63,266 nt of DNA from Lachnospiraceae bacterium. GTDB taxonomy: Bacteria > Bacillota > Clostridia > Lachnospirales > Lachnospiraceae. Both the position numbers and the translations under genes were made by a program. The stretch covers positions 1 to 63,266 of the forward strand of contig FUZG01000017.1 in NCBI GenBank assembly GCA_900168235.1, in the 5' to 3' direction. Positions 22,785-29,995 of this stretch are shown in pieces. The notes beneath the pieces are model-generated. The model did not search any database. It was given only the letters and a program-made list of their open reading frames with translations, and had not been told where the DNA came from. Numbering within the stretch: position 1 is the stretch's first letter; every line of letters starts with the position of its first letter.

Positions 22785-23177
22785 AGTATTCTCCTTTTCT
22801 ATAGAATTGTCAGATGTACGGGTTAAACGTGGGTGGAAATAGAAAAAGACTGAACCGCACGCAAACCTGTAGTCTGATGCAGATCATAAAAATGTATATT
22901 ATACGGTTTTATACAGAATTTTGCTTTTGGAAAAAACTACACAAAGAACGTGCGAAAGATATAAAAGCAAGTGGAAAAATATGATTTTCAAATGATAGGC
23001 AACCCTTACGGGTAAAATATATTGACTGTATACCGTATGTTATATACATGAATATAATACCATGAAAATGATCGTTTTCTCAATATTTGAACGAAGCTTA
23101 AGAAATTTTTTATGGGATTATAAGTATATGTGTTATAATTCTTTTACTTTGTTAATGCGAAAGCAGAAAGGAATATT
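22785..23177. other. Divergent intergenic region, citrate synthase / cyclophilin
   Basis: AT-rich. An extended -10 promoter for the cyclophilin lies at 23131-23139. A further promoter-like stretch, TTGACT at 23022 with TATAC repeats to 23048, resembles the GTATAC-rich promoter at 23831. No open frame of note and no stable hairpin was seen. Confidence 0.45.
23131..23139 (+). promoter_or_regulatory. Extended -10 promoter of the cyclophilin gene
   Basis: TG-T-TATAAT at 23131-23139 is a perfect extended -10 element, placing the transcript start about 30 bases before ATG 23178. No -35 match is needed for this class. Confidence 0.7.
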
Positions 23178-23711
23178 ATGTCTGAAAAGAAGAACCCGAT
23201 CGTAACGATCACAATGGAAAACGGAGATGTGATGAAGGCTGAGCTCTATCCTGAGATCGCACCGAATACAGTAAATAATTTCATTTCACTTATCAATCAC
23301 AACTTTTATGATGGAGTTATCTTTCATCGTGTGATCAAGGGATTTATGCTCCAGGGCGGCGATCCGGACGGTACAGGCATGGGCGGACCGGGCTACGCTA
23401 TCAAGGGTGAGTTTTCAAGTAACGGATTTGAGAACAACCTGAAGCATGATCCGGGTGTACTTTCCATGGCACGTACCATGATACCCGATTCTGCAGGAAG
23501 CCAGTTCTTTATCATGCACAAGAAGGCACCTCACCTCGACGGTGAATATGCAGCATTCGGAAAGATCATCGAAGGCATGGATGTTGTAAACAAGATCGCG
23601 GAGGTTGAGACAAGCTATGATGATCGTCCCTACGAAGAGCAGAAGATGCAGTCCGTAACAGTAGAGACATTCGGCGTAGAATATCCGGAACCGGAAATGA
23701 TCGAAGAGTAA
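23178..23711 (+). CDS. Peptidyl-prolyl cis-trans isomerase, cyclophilin type
   Basis: A 177-residue cytosolic cyclophilin. It catalyses proline isomerisation in folding proteins. The catalytic region FHRVIKGFMLQGGDPDGTGMGGPGY and SMARTMIPDSAGSQFFIMHKKAPHLDGEYAAFGKII are intact, including the R, F, Q and H residues of the active site. There is no signal peptide. AGAAAGGAA precedes ATG 23178. It has its own promoter and terminator. Confidence 0.95.
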   Translation: MSEKKNPIVTITMENGDVMKAELYPEIAPNTVNNFISLINHNFYDGVIFHRVIKGFMLQGGDPDGTGMGGPGYAIKGEFSSNGFENNLKHDPGVLSMARTMIPDSAGSQFFIMHKKAPHLDGEYAAFGKIIEGMDVVNKIAEVETSYDDRPYEEQKMQSVTVETFGVEYPEPEMIEE

Positions 23712-23735
23712 ATAATAAATATATAAGTATTAATG

Positions 23736-23771
23736 AAAGCAGGAGGAACTGAAAAGCCTCCTGCTTTTTTT
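23736..23771 (+). terminator. Terminator after cyclophilin gene
   Basis: AAAGCAGGAGG (23736-23746) pairs with CCTCCTGCTTT (23757-23767), followed by a T run. Confidence 0.92.
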
Positions 23772-23830
23772 GTGTAAAAATATAAAGGAAACAGTAATTT
23801 GTTGTTTTTTGAGAACAAATAGTGAGGGTG

Positions 23831-23857
23831 TTGACAGGGGGGTATACAGTATACAAT
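23831..23857 (+). promoter_or_regulatory. Promoter with GTATAC palindrome upstream of secreted protein gene
   Basis: A perfect TTGACA (23831-23836) is followed after 15 bases by TACAAT (23852-23857). The spacer and -10 contain GTATACAGTATAC, a palindromic repeat that could be an operator. Spacing is shorter than optimal. Confidence 0.5.
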
Positions 23858-23921
23858 CGGACTGTTTGTGAAAAAAGTGTGAACATTATGACGTATATAT
23901 GTATTCGAAAAAGGAGAGGAA

Positions 23922-25850
23922 ATGAAAAAGAAATTTGCAATCATAGCAATCGCGGCACTTGTCACATCAACGAGTGTAATGCCTGCTATGGCATCTGAGG
24001 GAATTAGTGATAATCATGTGTCTGCAAACACTGAACAGCAGTCAACCAATGATGACTCGGGAAAGTATTATGTAGGGGATGATGAATTTGATAATTATAA
24101 GTGTGATCCATATCATCCATATAAGAGAGAAGTAATGTCAGAAGAGCTCTTTTCTCGTTGGACTAAAGAAGATGTTCGGGAATATATTTCTAATAAGAAA
24201 AACACTTACAACAATCTTTGGAATAATACCAGACTGACAGAAAAAGATGGCAAAAAGGGCGTATACTATGCCGGAGATATTTCTTCTTCATTTTTCCCAC
24301 TTCCGAATGACTATTATTTCGATGAAGAGAAGCTGATCCCACAGTATGTTTTTATGGATGACGAGGAAAATAACAGCGTCGTTTTTGCTAAGGTTCCGGA
24401 GGATTACTATGGTGTATATAATGGCTATCTCGAAGAAAGCTATATGAAACCCGGAAGTATTTGCGAAAACTACAATATCACCTTAAAAAACGGAAAGGTT
24501 GAGTTTACACCGCGCTTCTGGACTATCCCGGGATTCAGACTCGGATATGGTCTGGAATATGGTTTCGAGCATGATATGGATACACGTGCTCTTACACTTC
24601 TTTCAGCACTATCAGATAAAGTGGATGGCGAATTAGGCAGTAGAAAGAGCAACTGGTATCACCACTTATATAAAAAAGCATTTTCTGTATGGGTTGAATC
24701 AGAAGAAGAAACCGGAGAACAGTGCGCAGACCGTCTTGAAAAAGAAATCCGTGCTAAATATAAAGAGATAAGCGACTGGGAACAGACTAAAGATGATAAA
24801 TATGATTATGTTTGTAAAATAGAGCACTCAATACAGTGGACTTGCGCTAAGGCAAAAGACTGGAATGAATCTCAGTTTATGGAAAATATAATACATTTGG
24901 AGGTTCGTTTCTATAAAGTAGACAAACAGACAGAAGAATCTATATTTGTTGGATGCTTACCGGATTGTATAGTTTTTAATGTCAAAGGTATTCCATATTA
25001 CGAATATATTGTGGAGGATGTTAGAGAGATAACCGATAAGATGCAGGATGGCACAAAATCGGTTTGGGAAACAAAAGAAGATTTGTATCATTATCTCTGC
25101 TATGGTTATGATGGTTTTTCTGTGGCAATAAAGGATAAGGATACATTTAGAATTACGGTAGTCAAGAGGGGTTATATCATTAAAATTACAGAAGATGGGA
25201 TAAAAACAGAAAAAGCTGAACTTAAACCTAAGTCCCTTTCTGTGATCATACCGGAATCATTAAAACCTGAAAATCAGACTGTTGATGGAATCCCCTATGC
25301 ACCGGAATCCGGAAACACTGGATATGATGATAGAGACAAAAGGGAAGAGCCTAAAGATAATGGCGATGATAACGGCACAGGCGGACAGGAGAAACCTTCT
25401 GATCCGAAGAAAACGGAACCGGAGAAAGTAAATGTGACAACGGCACAGGTCGGTAGCGTAGCTGTAACCTATACCGATCACATCACATTCCATGGTAAGA
25501 AAGCTTCTTTTGATGAGGGAACTCTTAACATAAAGGATGCGAACGGAAATAAAGTATCCGTTAAAAAGATTTCAATCAAGAAAGCTACAAAAACCGGATC
25601 TACGACATTCAAGATCAAAGTCAATACATCAGATAAGGCTCTTAAAAAGGCATTTGCTAAAAAGACTTTCAACGTGGTTATTGATCCTTATGAAGTAACT
25701 GCTTCTGATAAGGTCGAGATCAGCGTAAATGGTAAGGGCAAGATCAAGAAAGTCGTGATCAATGGTGTAAAGCTCAAAAAGAATGAGTACAGTGGAACAG
25801 CAGATTCAATGACATTCTCCGGAAGATTTACCGGAAAATATGCAAAATAA
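23922..25850 (+). CDS. Secreted protein with C-terminal module shared with next gene, unknown function
   Basis: A 642-residue protein with a signal peptide (1-25, PAMA-SE). The large mid-region (about 30-460) has aromatic- and acid-rich sequence and no recognised domain. A low-complexity linker (about 470-510, G/D/N/E/K/P rich, TGYDDRDKREEPKDNGDDNG) follows. The final ~130 residues (VGSVAVTYTDHITFHGKKAS ... TFSGRFTGKY) form a lysine-rich, probably beta-structured module. The next gene ends in a divergent copy of that module. The site AAAAGGAGAGG precedes ATG 23922. The layout suggests cell-surface export, with the module as a wall- or glycan-binding unit. That is inference. Confidence 0.75.
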   Translation: MKKKFAIIAIAALVTSTSVMPAMASEGISDNHVSANTEQQSTNDDSGKYYVGDDEFDNYKCDPYHPYKREVMSEELFSRWTKEDVREYISNKKNTYNNLWNNTRLTEKDGKKGVYYAGDISSSFFPLPNDYYFDEEKLIPQYVFMDDEENNSVVFAKVPEDYYGVYNGYLEESYMKPGSICENYNITLKNGKVEFTPRFWTIPGFRLGYGLEYGFEHDMDTRALTLLSALSDKVDGELGSRKSNWYHHLYKKAFSVWVESEEETGEQCADRLEKEIRAKYKEISDWEQTKDDKYDYVCKIEHSIQWTCAKAKDWNESQFMENIIHLEVRFYKVDKQTEESIFVGCLPDCIVFNVKGIPYYEYIVEDVREITDKMQDGTKSVWETKEDLYHYLCYGYDGFSVAIKDKDTFRITVVKRGYIIKITEDGIKTEKAELKPKSLSVIIPESLKPENQTVDGIPYAPESGNTGYDDRDKREEPKDNGDDNGTGGQEKPSDPKKTEPEKVNVTTAQVGSVAVTYTDHITFHGKKASFDEGTLNIKDANGNKVSVKKISIKKATKTGSTTFKIKVNTSDKALKKAFAKKTFNVVIDPYEVTASDKVEISVNGKGKIKKVVINGVKLKKNEYSGTADSMTFSGRFTGKYAK

Positions 25851-25864
25851 AGGGTTAAGAAGAT

Positions 25865-27310
25865 ATGTTACTAAAGAACTTAAAAAGGATTTCATTACTT
25901 GTCGCAATTTCTACTGCACTTACCGGTATTACAGCCAATGCTTCATCTGTAGAAGAACTCGTAACTGAGACTGGGGCTATTAGTACAGACTGTTCTGCAA
26001 ATAGCGTTTGCGAAGAGGATGGTTCAGATATTAAAAATAATATTACCGGTGAAGGACATTATCAGGGGCATCCTGTTAGTGAATATACAGACGAAAATGG
26101 AAATTATATTTTGTCATATAACCAGTGCAAGCTCATTAAGAAACCAGGTGAAAAATATTATTCTGTAAGCTTCAATGAAGGATTAACCAGTATCTCGACA
26201 AAACTCGATCCTGATATTGAGTATGCATTTTCTGATGTCGTTGGTGATGTTATCATTCCGGATACAGTGACGACTATTACGAGTTATAGCCCAAATTACG
26301 CATTATCTAATTTCGGGAGAACTGCATGTGTCAATGGAGACGCGGAAAAATATCCAACTACACTCCATCTTTCTAACTCATTAACTGAAATACCGAAGTA
26401 TATGTGTGATGGAGCTCACTTTACAGGAACACTTAGAATACCAAATTCAGTTAAAAAAATTGGATTTAACCCTTTTTATAGCACACATTTTGATACAATT
26501 ATTGTACCAAAGACGGTAGAAACCATAGAAGATAACGGACTCCTTCAAGGATATTGGGTTAATATTTTTGATGATGTGCTTGGAGATAAATGGTGGGATG
26601 TCTTTTTTGAAGGAAACTTCCTTGATGGTTATTCTCCGTTCATGTTTGATTGTGCACAGGTAAGAGTTCATTACCCTAAGGGAGCAACCGGTTTTGATAA
26701 AATTCATAACTGGCTTTCCAAAAAAGAGAAGAGTTATAAATTAATCCCATACGAAGGTACTCTCGAAGAAGCGGTGGCAGAGAATGAAGAGCAGAAACGA
26801 AGAGAAGCTGAAGCAGAGAAAACCGGCATTTATACAAACACTGTCTCAGTAAATGGTTATAGTATTTCTTACTCGACTCATTGTATTTTCACCGGACAGA
26901 AGATTAAGCTAGATACAATAACTGTTTCTGATCCGAACGGAAAAGTTTTTTCTGATAAACAGGTAAAAGTAAAATATAAGAACAACAAAAACGCTTTTCG
27001 CACCAATAAAGATAAGGAATCGGCTAAGTTCATGATCAAAGGTGTAAAAGGTGATAAAGAAGCGAATAAGGCTATAAAAACAGCCCTGAAAAATGAATGC
27101 TTTTCATTCACTATCTATCCTAGAGATCTTTCAAACGAAAAGCTGATAATTTCATGGAAAAAGAATGAAGACGTACGAAAAGTATGTTACATGTTGGACG
27201 GTAAAAAGAAGACCGTTCCGAAGAAGATGTGGGAGGACTGGACTACCCATATTGAATTCAGCAAAAATTTCTCAGGCGAATATTCGTTATCAAGCAATGC
27301 AGTACACTAA
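25865..27310 (+). CDS. Secreted BspA-like leucine-rich repeat protein with shared C-terminal module
   Basis: A 481-residue protein with a signal peptide (1-26, TANA-SS), a region of BspA/TpLRR-type repeats at about 95-260 (GDVIIPDTVTTI, TLHLSNSLTEIPKYMCDG, GTLRIPNSVKKIG, TIIVPKTVETIEDNGL), and a C-terminal module (about 325-475; VNGYSISYSTHCIFTGQKIK ... HIEFSKNFSGEYS). The module is alignable with the end of the previous gene: T-H/D-H-I/C-x-F-x-G at its start, and a F-S-G-x-x-x-G/S-E-Y ending. BspA-like repeats mediate adhesion. It lies 14 bases after the previous gene and shares its transcript. RAAGAAG-type site before ATG 25865. Confidence 0.78.
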   Translation: MLLKNLKRISLLVAISTALTGITANASSVEELVTETGAISTDCSANSVCEEDGSDIKNNITGEGHYQGHPVSEYTDENGNYILSYNQCKLIKKPGEKYYSVSFNEGLTSISTKLDPDIEYAFSDVVGDVIIPDTVTTITSYSPNYALSNFGRTACVNGDAEKYPTTLHLSNSLTEIPKYMCDGAHFTGTLRIPNSVKKIGFNPFYSTHFDTIIVPKTVETIEDNGLLQGYWVNIFDDVLGDKWWDVFFEGNFLDGYSPFMFDCAQVRVHYPKGATGFDKIHNWLSKKEKSYKLIPYEGTLEEAVAENEEQKRREAEAEKTGIYTNTVSVNGYSISYSTHCIFTGQKIKLDTITVSDPNGKVFSDKQVKVKYKNNKNAFRTNKDKESAKFMIKGVKGDKEANKAIKTALKNECFSFTIYPRDLSNEKLIISWKKNEDVRKVCYMLDGKKKTVPKKMWEDWTTHIEFSKNFSGEYSLSSNAVH

Positions 27311-27324
27311 ATAATTGTAAAGAG

Positions 27325-27357
27325 CTCCCCGGTAATTTGAAAATAGTTACCGGGGAG
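27325..27357 (+). terminator. Hairpin after the tandem secreted protein genes
   Basis: CTCCCCGGTAA (27325-27335) pairs perfectly with TTACCGGGGAG (27347-27357). The following sequence has only a short T run (GTGTTTT), so efficiency is uncertain. Confidence 0.7.
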
Positions 27358-27455
27358 TAAGTGTTTTGGATTGCGTGCGATTAAAGAAAACACATGATCG
27401 AAAAAATTGTTCTCTCATGTGTACAAAGTGTGATATTATATTTTCGGAGCGGTAG

Positions 27456-27475
27456 CCTCGCGTATGCGAGGAGGT
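27456..27475 (+). promoter_or_regulatory. Hairpin covering the toxin ribosome binding site
   Basis: CCTCGC (27456-27461), loop GTAT, GCGAGG (27466-27471). The right arm overlaps the ribosome binding site GAGGAGGTG (27467-27475) of the 26-residue ORF at 27484, so translation would be blocked until the stem opens or the mRNA is processed. Confidence 0.7.
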
Positions 27476-27483
27476 GAATGCCA

Positions 27484-27564
27484 ATGGTTACATATAGCGA
27501 TTTATTTACTTTTGTAATAATGCTGTGTGCAGTTATTACATTGGCGCTTTCGATAAAGAAATAA
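27484..27564 (+). CDS. Holin-like type I toxin peptide, 26 residues
   Basis: The peptide starts MVTYSDLFTF and ends ALSIKK: one hydrophobic helix with a short basic tail. This matches the 'putative holin-like toxin' family common in Firmicutes, related to TxpA/BsrG-type membrane toxins of type I toxin-antitoxin systems. It is too short for standard gene calling. The ribosome binding site is strong but buried in a hairpin. A hairpin directly at the stop (27561-27597) has the sequence style seen at the 3' end of these genes, where an antisense antitoxin RNA usually overlaps. No antitoxin promoter was proven here. Confidence is good for the toxin, low for the antitoxin. Confidence 0.72.
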   Translation: MVTYSDLFTFVIMLCAVITLALSIKK

Positions 27565-27597
27565 CCGCCCCAGTCTTTGGCGAGTCTAGGCGGTTAT
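27561..27597 (+). terminator. Hairpin at the 3' end of the toxin gene
   Basis: ATAACCGCC (27561-27569) pairs with GGCGGTTAT (27589-27597), the stem beginning inside the stop codon. A second hairpin, GAAGCGG 27623-27629 / CCGCTTC 27635-27641 with a T/C run, follows. The sequence of the two may be the terminator of the toxin mRNA and of an antisense RNA respectively. Confidence 0.65.
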
Positions 27598-27740
27598 TCA
27601 TTGATTAACTCTTAAATTAACCGAAGCGGGGGTGCCGCTTCTTCTTTATCTTCATTATAACAAGTCTAAGTGATTTTTCAAGCATCCTTTCAGATTTCAC
27701 TCCACTTGGCGTAGCTCGGGGATATTTGCTGCGTGAATCT

Positions 27741-28877
27741 TTATAGATATACCGTAAAAGTGCATCCCTCGCCGGGAACACTGTCGACATGTATTTCCCC
27801 TTTATATAGAGAAACAATTTTCTGTACAACAGAAAGCCCCAGTCCATTGCCTTCGGTCGAGTGCGATGAGTCTGCCTGATAGAACTTGTCAAAAATATGT
27901 CCCTGCTCTTCAGGACTGATCCCGGGCCCATGATCCGTAACGGTGAATATAAGGCAGTTCTTCTCGTACATTTTTTTGTGGTCTGCCTTTTTCTCATTAT
28001 CAGGTACGGGTTTCAGGGATATCCTTACATCCCCTTCCTTTGGAGAAAACTTTATAGCATTATCGATGAGATTTATGCAGAGCTGGCTTAGGAGATCGGG
28101 ATCTCCGTAGTAATCAAGCTCATCGAGATCGATATCCAGATTTATATTTTTTCTGGACCATTTGGTTTCCAGCATAAGTATTATCCGGCGTGTCATTTCG
28201 GCAAAGTTAAATAGCTGATCATTGGTGCGGATAGTCTGCTTTTCTATGCGGTTCAGATTCAGTACATTTGCGGAAAGTGACGCAAGACGGGTAGATTCCT
28301 CCAAAATGATGTCCAGGTATTCTTCTTTTTCTTCTTCTGTATAATTCCCGCTTTTTAGGATCCTTGCAAAGCCCCGGATGGATACGATAGGAGTCTTAAA
28401 CTCATGCGAAAAGTCGTCTATGAAATCCCGGCGTAGAAGTTCGGTGTTTCCGAGTTCCTCAGCTAAACGGTTTATTGACATGGCGAGAGTCCTGATGGGG
28501 CTCAGGGTATAATTTTCAGGAACCCTTACAGTAAAATCACCGTTTGCCAGAGAATCAATAGTACTTATGATGCGTGTCAGAGGGCGGAGCGGGAGATTCA
28601 CTATTATGATGGTGAGGATCATCCCGACAAAGGCACTCACGATGATAAGTGCCAGCAGGAATGTCACTATGGACATGGTAACGTGCTCATAAAAAAATGG
28701 AATATAGGTGATCCCCAGATACGTAAGCCATGCGGAAAGGATTATGGTGAGAAGAGTGGACAGAAATATCAGCCCGCCGTAGATCAGAGCCATCCTCTTT
28801 TGAGAACGTCTCTTGGCGATGCTGATATTTTTTCTGATCTGCTCCATTTTTTCGTCCTTATCTCTACTCTGACTCAT
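27741..28877 (-). CDS. Two-component sensor histidine kinase
   Basis: A 378-residue membrane kinase: two transmembrane helices (about 29-53 and 68-93) with a very short extracellular loop of about 14 residues, a HAMP domain (94-147), HisKA with H158 in FSHEFKTP, and an ATPase domain with N box NLIDNAIKFS, G1 DHGPGIS and G2 GNGLGL. The tiny sensor loop suggests an intramembrane-sensing kinase of the BceS type, which often responds to envelope stress. It is preceded by its response regulator gene (38-base gap), and the pair is divergent from the RND efflux operon, its probable target. Confidence 0.92.
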   Translation of the reverse strand: MSQSRDKDEKMEQIRKNISIAKRRSQKRMALIYGGLIFLSTLLTIILSAWLTYLGITYIPFFYEHVTMSIVTFLLALIIVSAFVGMILTIIIVNLPLRPLTRIISTIDSLANGDFTVRVPENYTLSPIRTLAMSINRLAEELGNTELLRRDFIDDFSHEFKTPIVSIRGFARILKSGNYTEEEKEEYLDIILEESTRLASLSANVLNLNRIEKQTIRTNDQLFNFAEMTRRIILMLETKWSRKNINLDIDLDELDYYGDPDLLSQLCINLIDNAIKFSPKEGDVRISLKPVPDNEKKADHKKMYEKNCLIFTVTDHGPGISPEEQGHIFDKFYQADSSHSTEGNGLGLSVVQKIVSLYKGEIHVDSVPGEGCTFTVYL

Positions 28878-28915
28878 AGAAAAAACCTCACAAATTTAAT
28901 AATAATTCCGCTGCA

Positions 28916-29599
28916 TCAAAGATCGTCCTTTTTGACTGCACGATATCCAAGTCCGCGCACAGTTTCAATAGAAAAGGCTTCGCATTTTTCAAATCGTTTC
29001 CTGATCCTGTTTATATGGACAGTGACTGTCGCTTCATCAGATTCAGAATCCGGTCCCCAGAATTCATCCATGAGCTGGATACGGGTGAAAATTTTTCCGG
29101 GATAGGAGAGCAGTTTATATAGAAGCAAAAATTCTTTCTGTGGAAGGACCTGTGGTTCGGCATCTCCCTGCTTTACAGAAAAACTGTCATAATCCAGCAC
29201 AACATTTCCGATGTGCATGATTTTGTCTGAGCTTAGATGAGCACGTCTTAAAAGTGCACGGATGCGGAGAAGCATCTCCTCTTCATCAACGGGTTTTGTC
29301 ATGTAATCGTCCGTTCCGCTCCTGAATCCTTCGATCCTGTCAGCAGGCATGGTCTTTGCGCTGACCATGAGGATAGGAATATCGCTTCCCGTAGAGCGGA
29401 GCTCCTTTGCAAAGCTGTAGCCGTCCATTTCCGGCATCATTACGTCAAGGACGATGAGATCCACGTGGGTCTGTTCCATAACGCTGAAGGCGTCGAGTCC
29501 GTTTTCTGCTAGAGAAACGGTATAACCGCTTGATGTCAGAACGGCTTTCATGAGTCTTCTTGTGTTTTTATCATCTTCAACTACGAGAATATTGAACAT
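28916..29599 (-). CDS. OmpR/PhoB-family response regulator
   Basis: A 227-residue regulator. The receiver domain has the acid cluster VVEDD, phosphoacceptor D52 (IVLDVMMPEMDG), S80 and K102 (MTKPVD). The winged-helix DNA-binding domain at about 130-225 has KEFLLLYKLLSYPGKIFTRIQLMDEFWG and VHINRIRKRFE ... VRGLGYRA. The first gene of the regulator-kinase pair. It is transcribed away from the RND efflux genes, and the shared gap carries an inverted repeat AAACTCA/TGAGTTT at the efflux promoter. Confidence 0.94.
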   Translation of the reverse strand: MFNILVVEDDKNTRRLMKAVLTSSGYTVSLAENGLDAFSVMEQTHVDLIVLDVMMPEMDGYSFAKELRSTGSDIPILMVSAKTMPADRIEGFRSGTDDYMTKPVDEEEMLLRIRALLRRAHLSSDKIMHIGNVVLDYDSFSVKQGDAEPQVLPQKEFLLLYKLLSYPGKIFTRIQLMDEFWGPDSESDEATVTVHINRIRKRFEKCEAFSIETVRGLGYRAVKKDDL

Positions 29600-29860
29600 T
29601 AGGTATATCCTCCAACAAATATTTGTCCGATAAAATATTAGGATCTTAACCTGTTATAGGTATAAAATAACCACTTGTAATACCCAGGTTGAGATTATAT
29701 CTACTATGATGTATAGTATCGAATCGGGACAAAAAAATGTCCATATTTCAGTATAAGTTTTTGTTTTTAAATTTCAGCATTACCATTTCTACAAATTTTA
29801 ACACCATTTTATTAAATGAATATAAACTCACAAGTTTACAGAAAAGTTTATTTTGAGTTT
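29600..29860. other. Divergent regulatory region, two-component system / RND efflux
   Basis: AT-rich, with the efflux promoter at 29798-29826 and an inverted repeat AAACTCA (29824-29830) / TGAGTTT (29854-29860) overlapping the promoter's -10 box and initial transcript. A direct repeat AAGTTTA lies within it. The regulator's own promoter was not placed. Confidence 0.5.
29798..29826 (+). promoter_or_regulatory. Promoter of the RND efflux operon
   Basis: TTAACA (29798-29803), 17-base spacer, TATAAA (29821-29826). The 3' end of the -10 box overlaps AAACTCA, the left arm of a 7-base inverted repeat, so a regulator bound there would act as a repressor or remodel the start. Confidence 0.65.
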
Positions 29861-29995
29861 ATGGAGAGAGAGTATGATGACAAAAGTTTGGAGACCGTGT
29901 TTTTGTCGGATCTGCTACCGGAACGAAAAAACACAGTGGACAGTGACAGCTTTCTGTTATCAGACAGGAATCAGTTGGAGGAAGAAAGAATATGA
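29861..29995 (+). CDS. Possible small coupled ORF (44 residues) upstream of efflux adaptor
   Basis: ATG 29861 opens an acidic, hydrophilic 44-residue frame beginning MEREYDDKSLETVFLSDLL and ending EEERI. Its stop TGA overlaps the adaptor's ATG (ATGA at 29992-29995), the layout of coupled genes. Its own ribosome binding site is weak. A second overlapping frame, 29874-30005 (43 residues, with a CFCRIC cysteine cluster), has a better site (GGAGAGAGAG) and runs 14 bases into the adaptor. At most one is likely real. No family is recognised. Confidence 0.35.
   Translation: MEREYDDKSLETVFLSDLLPERKNTVDSDSFLLSDRNQLEEERI

Noticed and set aside
27617-27997. 126-residue minus-strand ORF next to the histidine kinase
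   Set aside because: Mostly overlaps the kinase in another frame; the extra 40 basic residues show no known similarity and no ribosome binding site.
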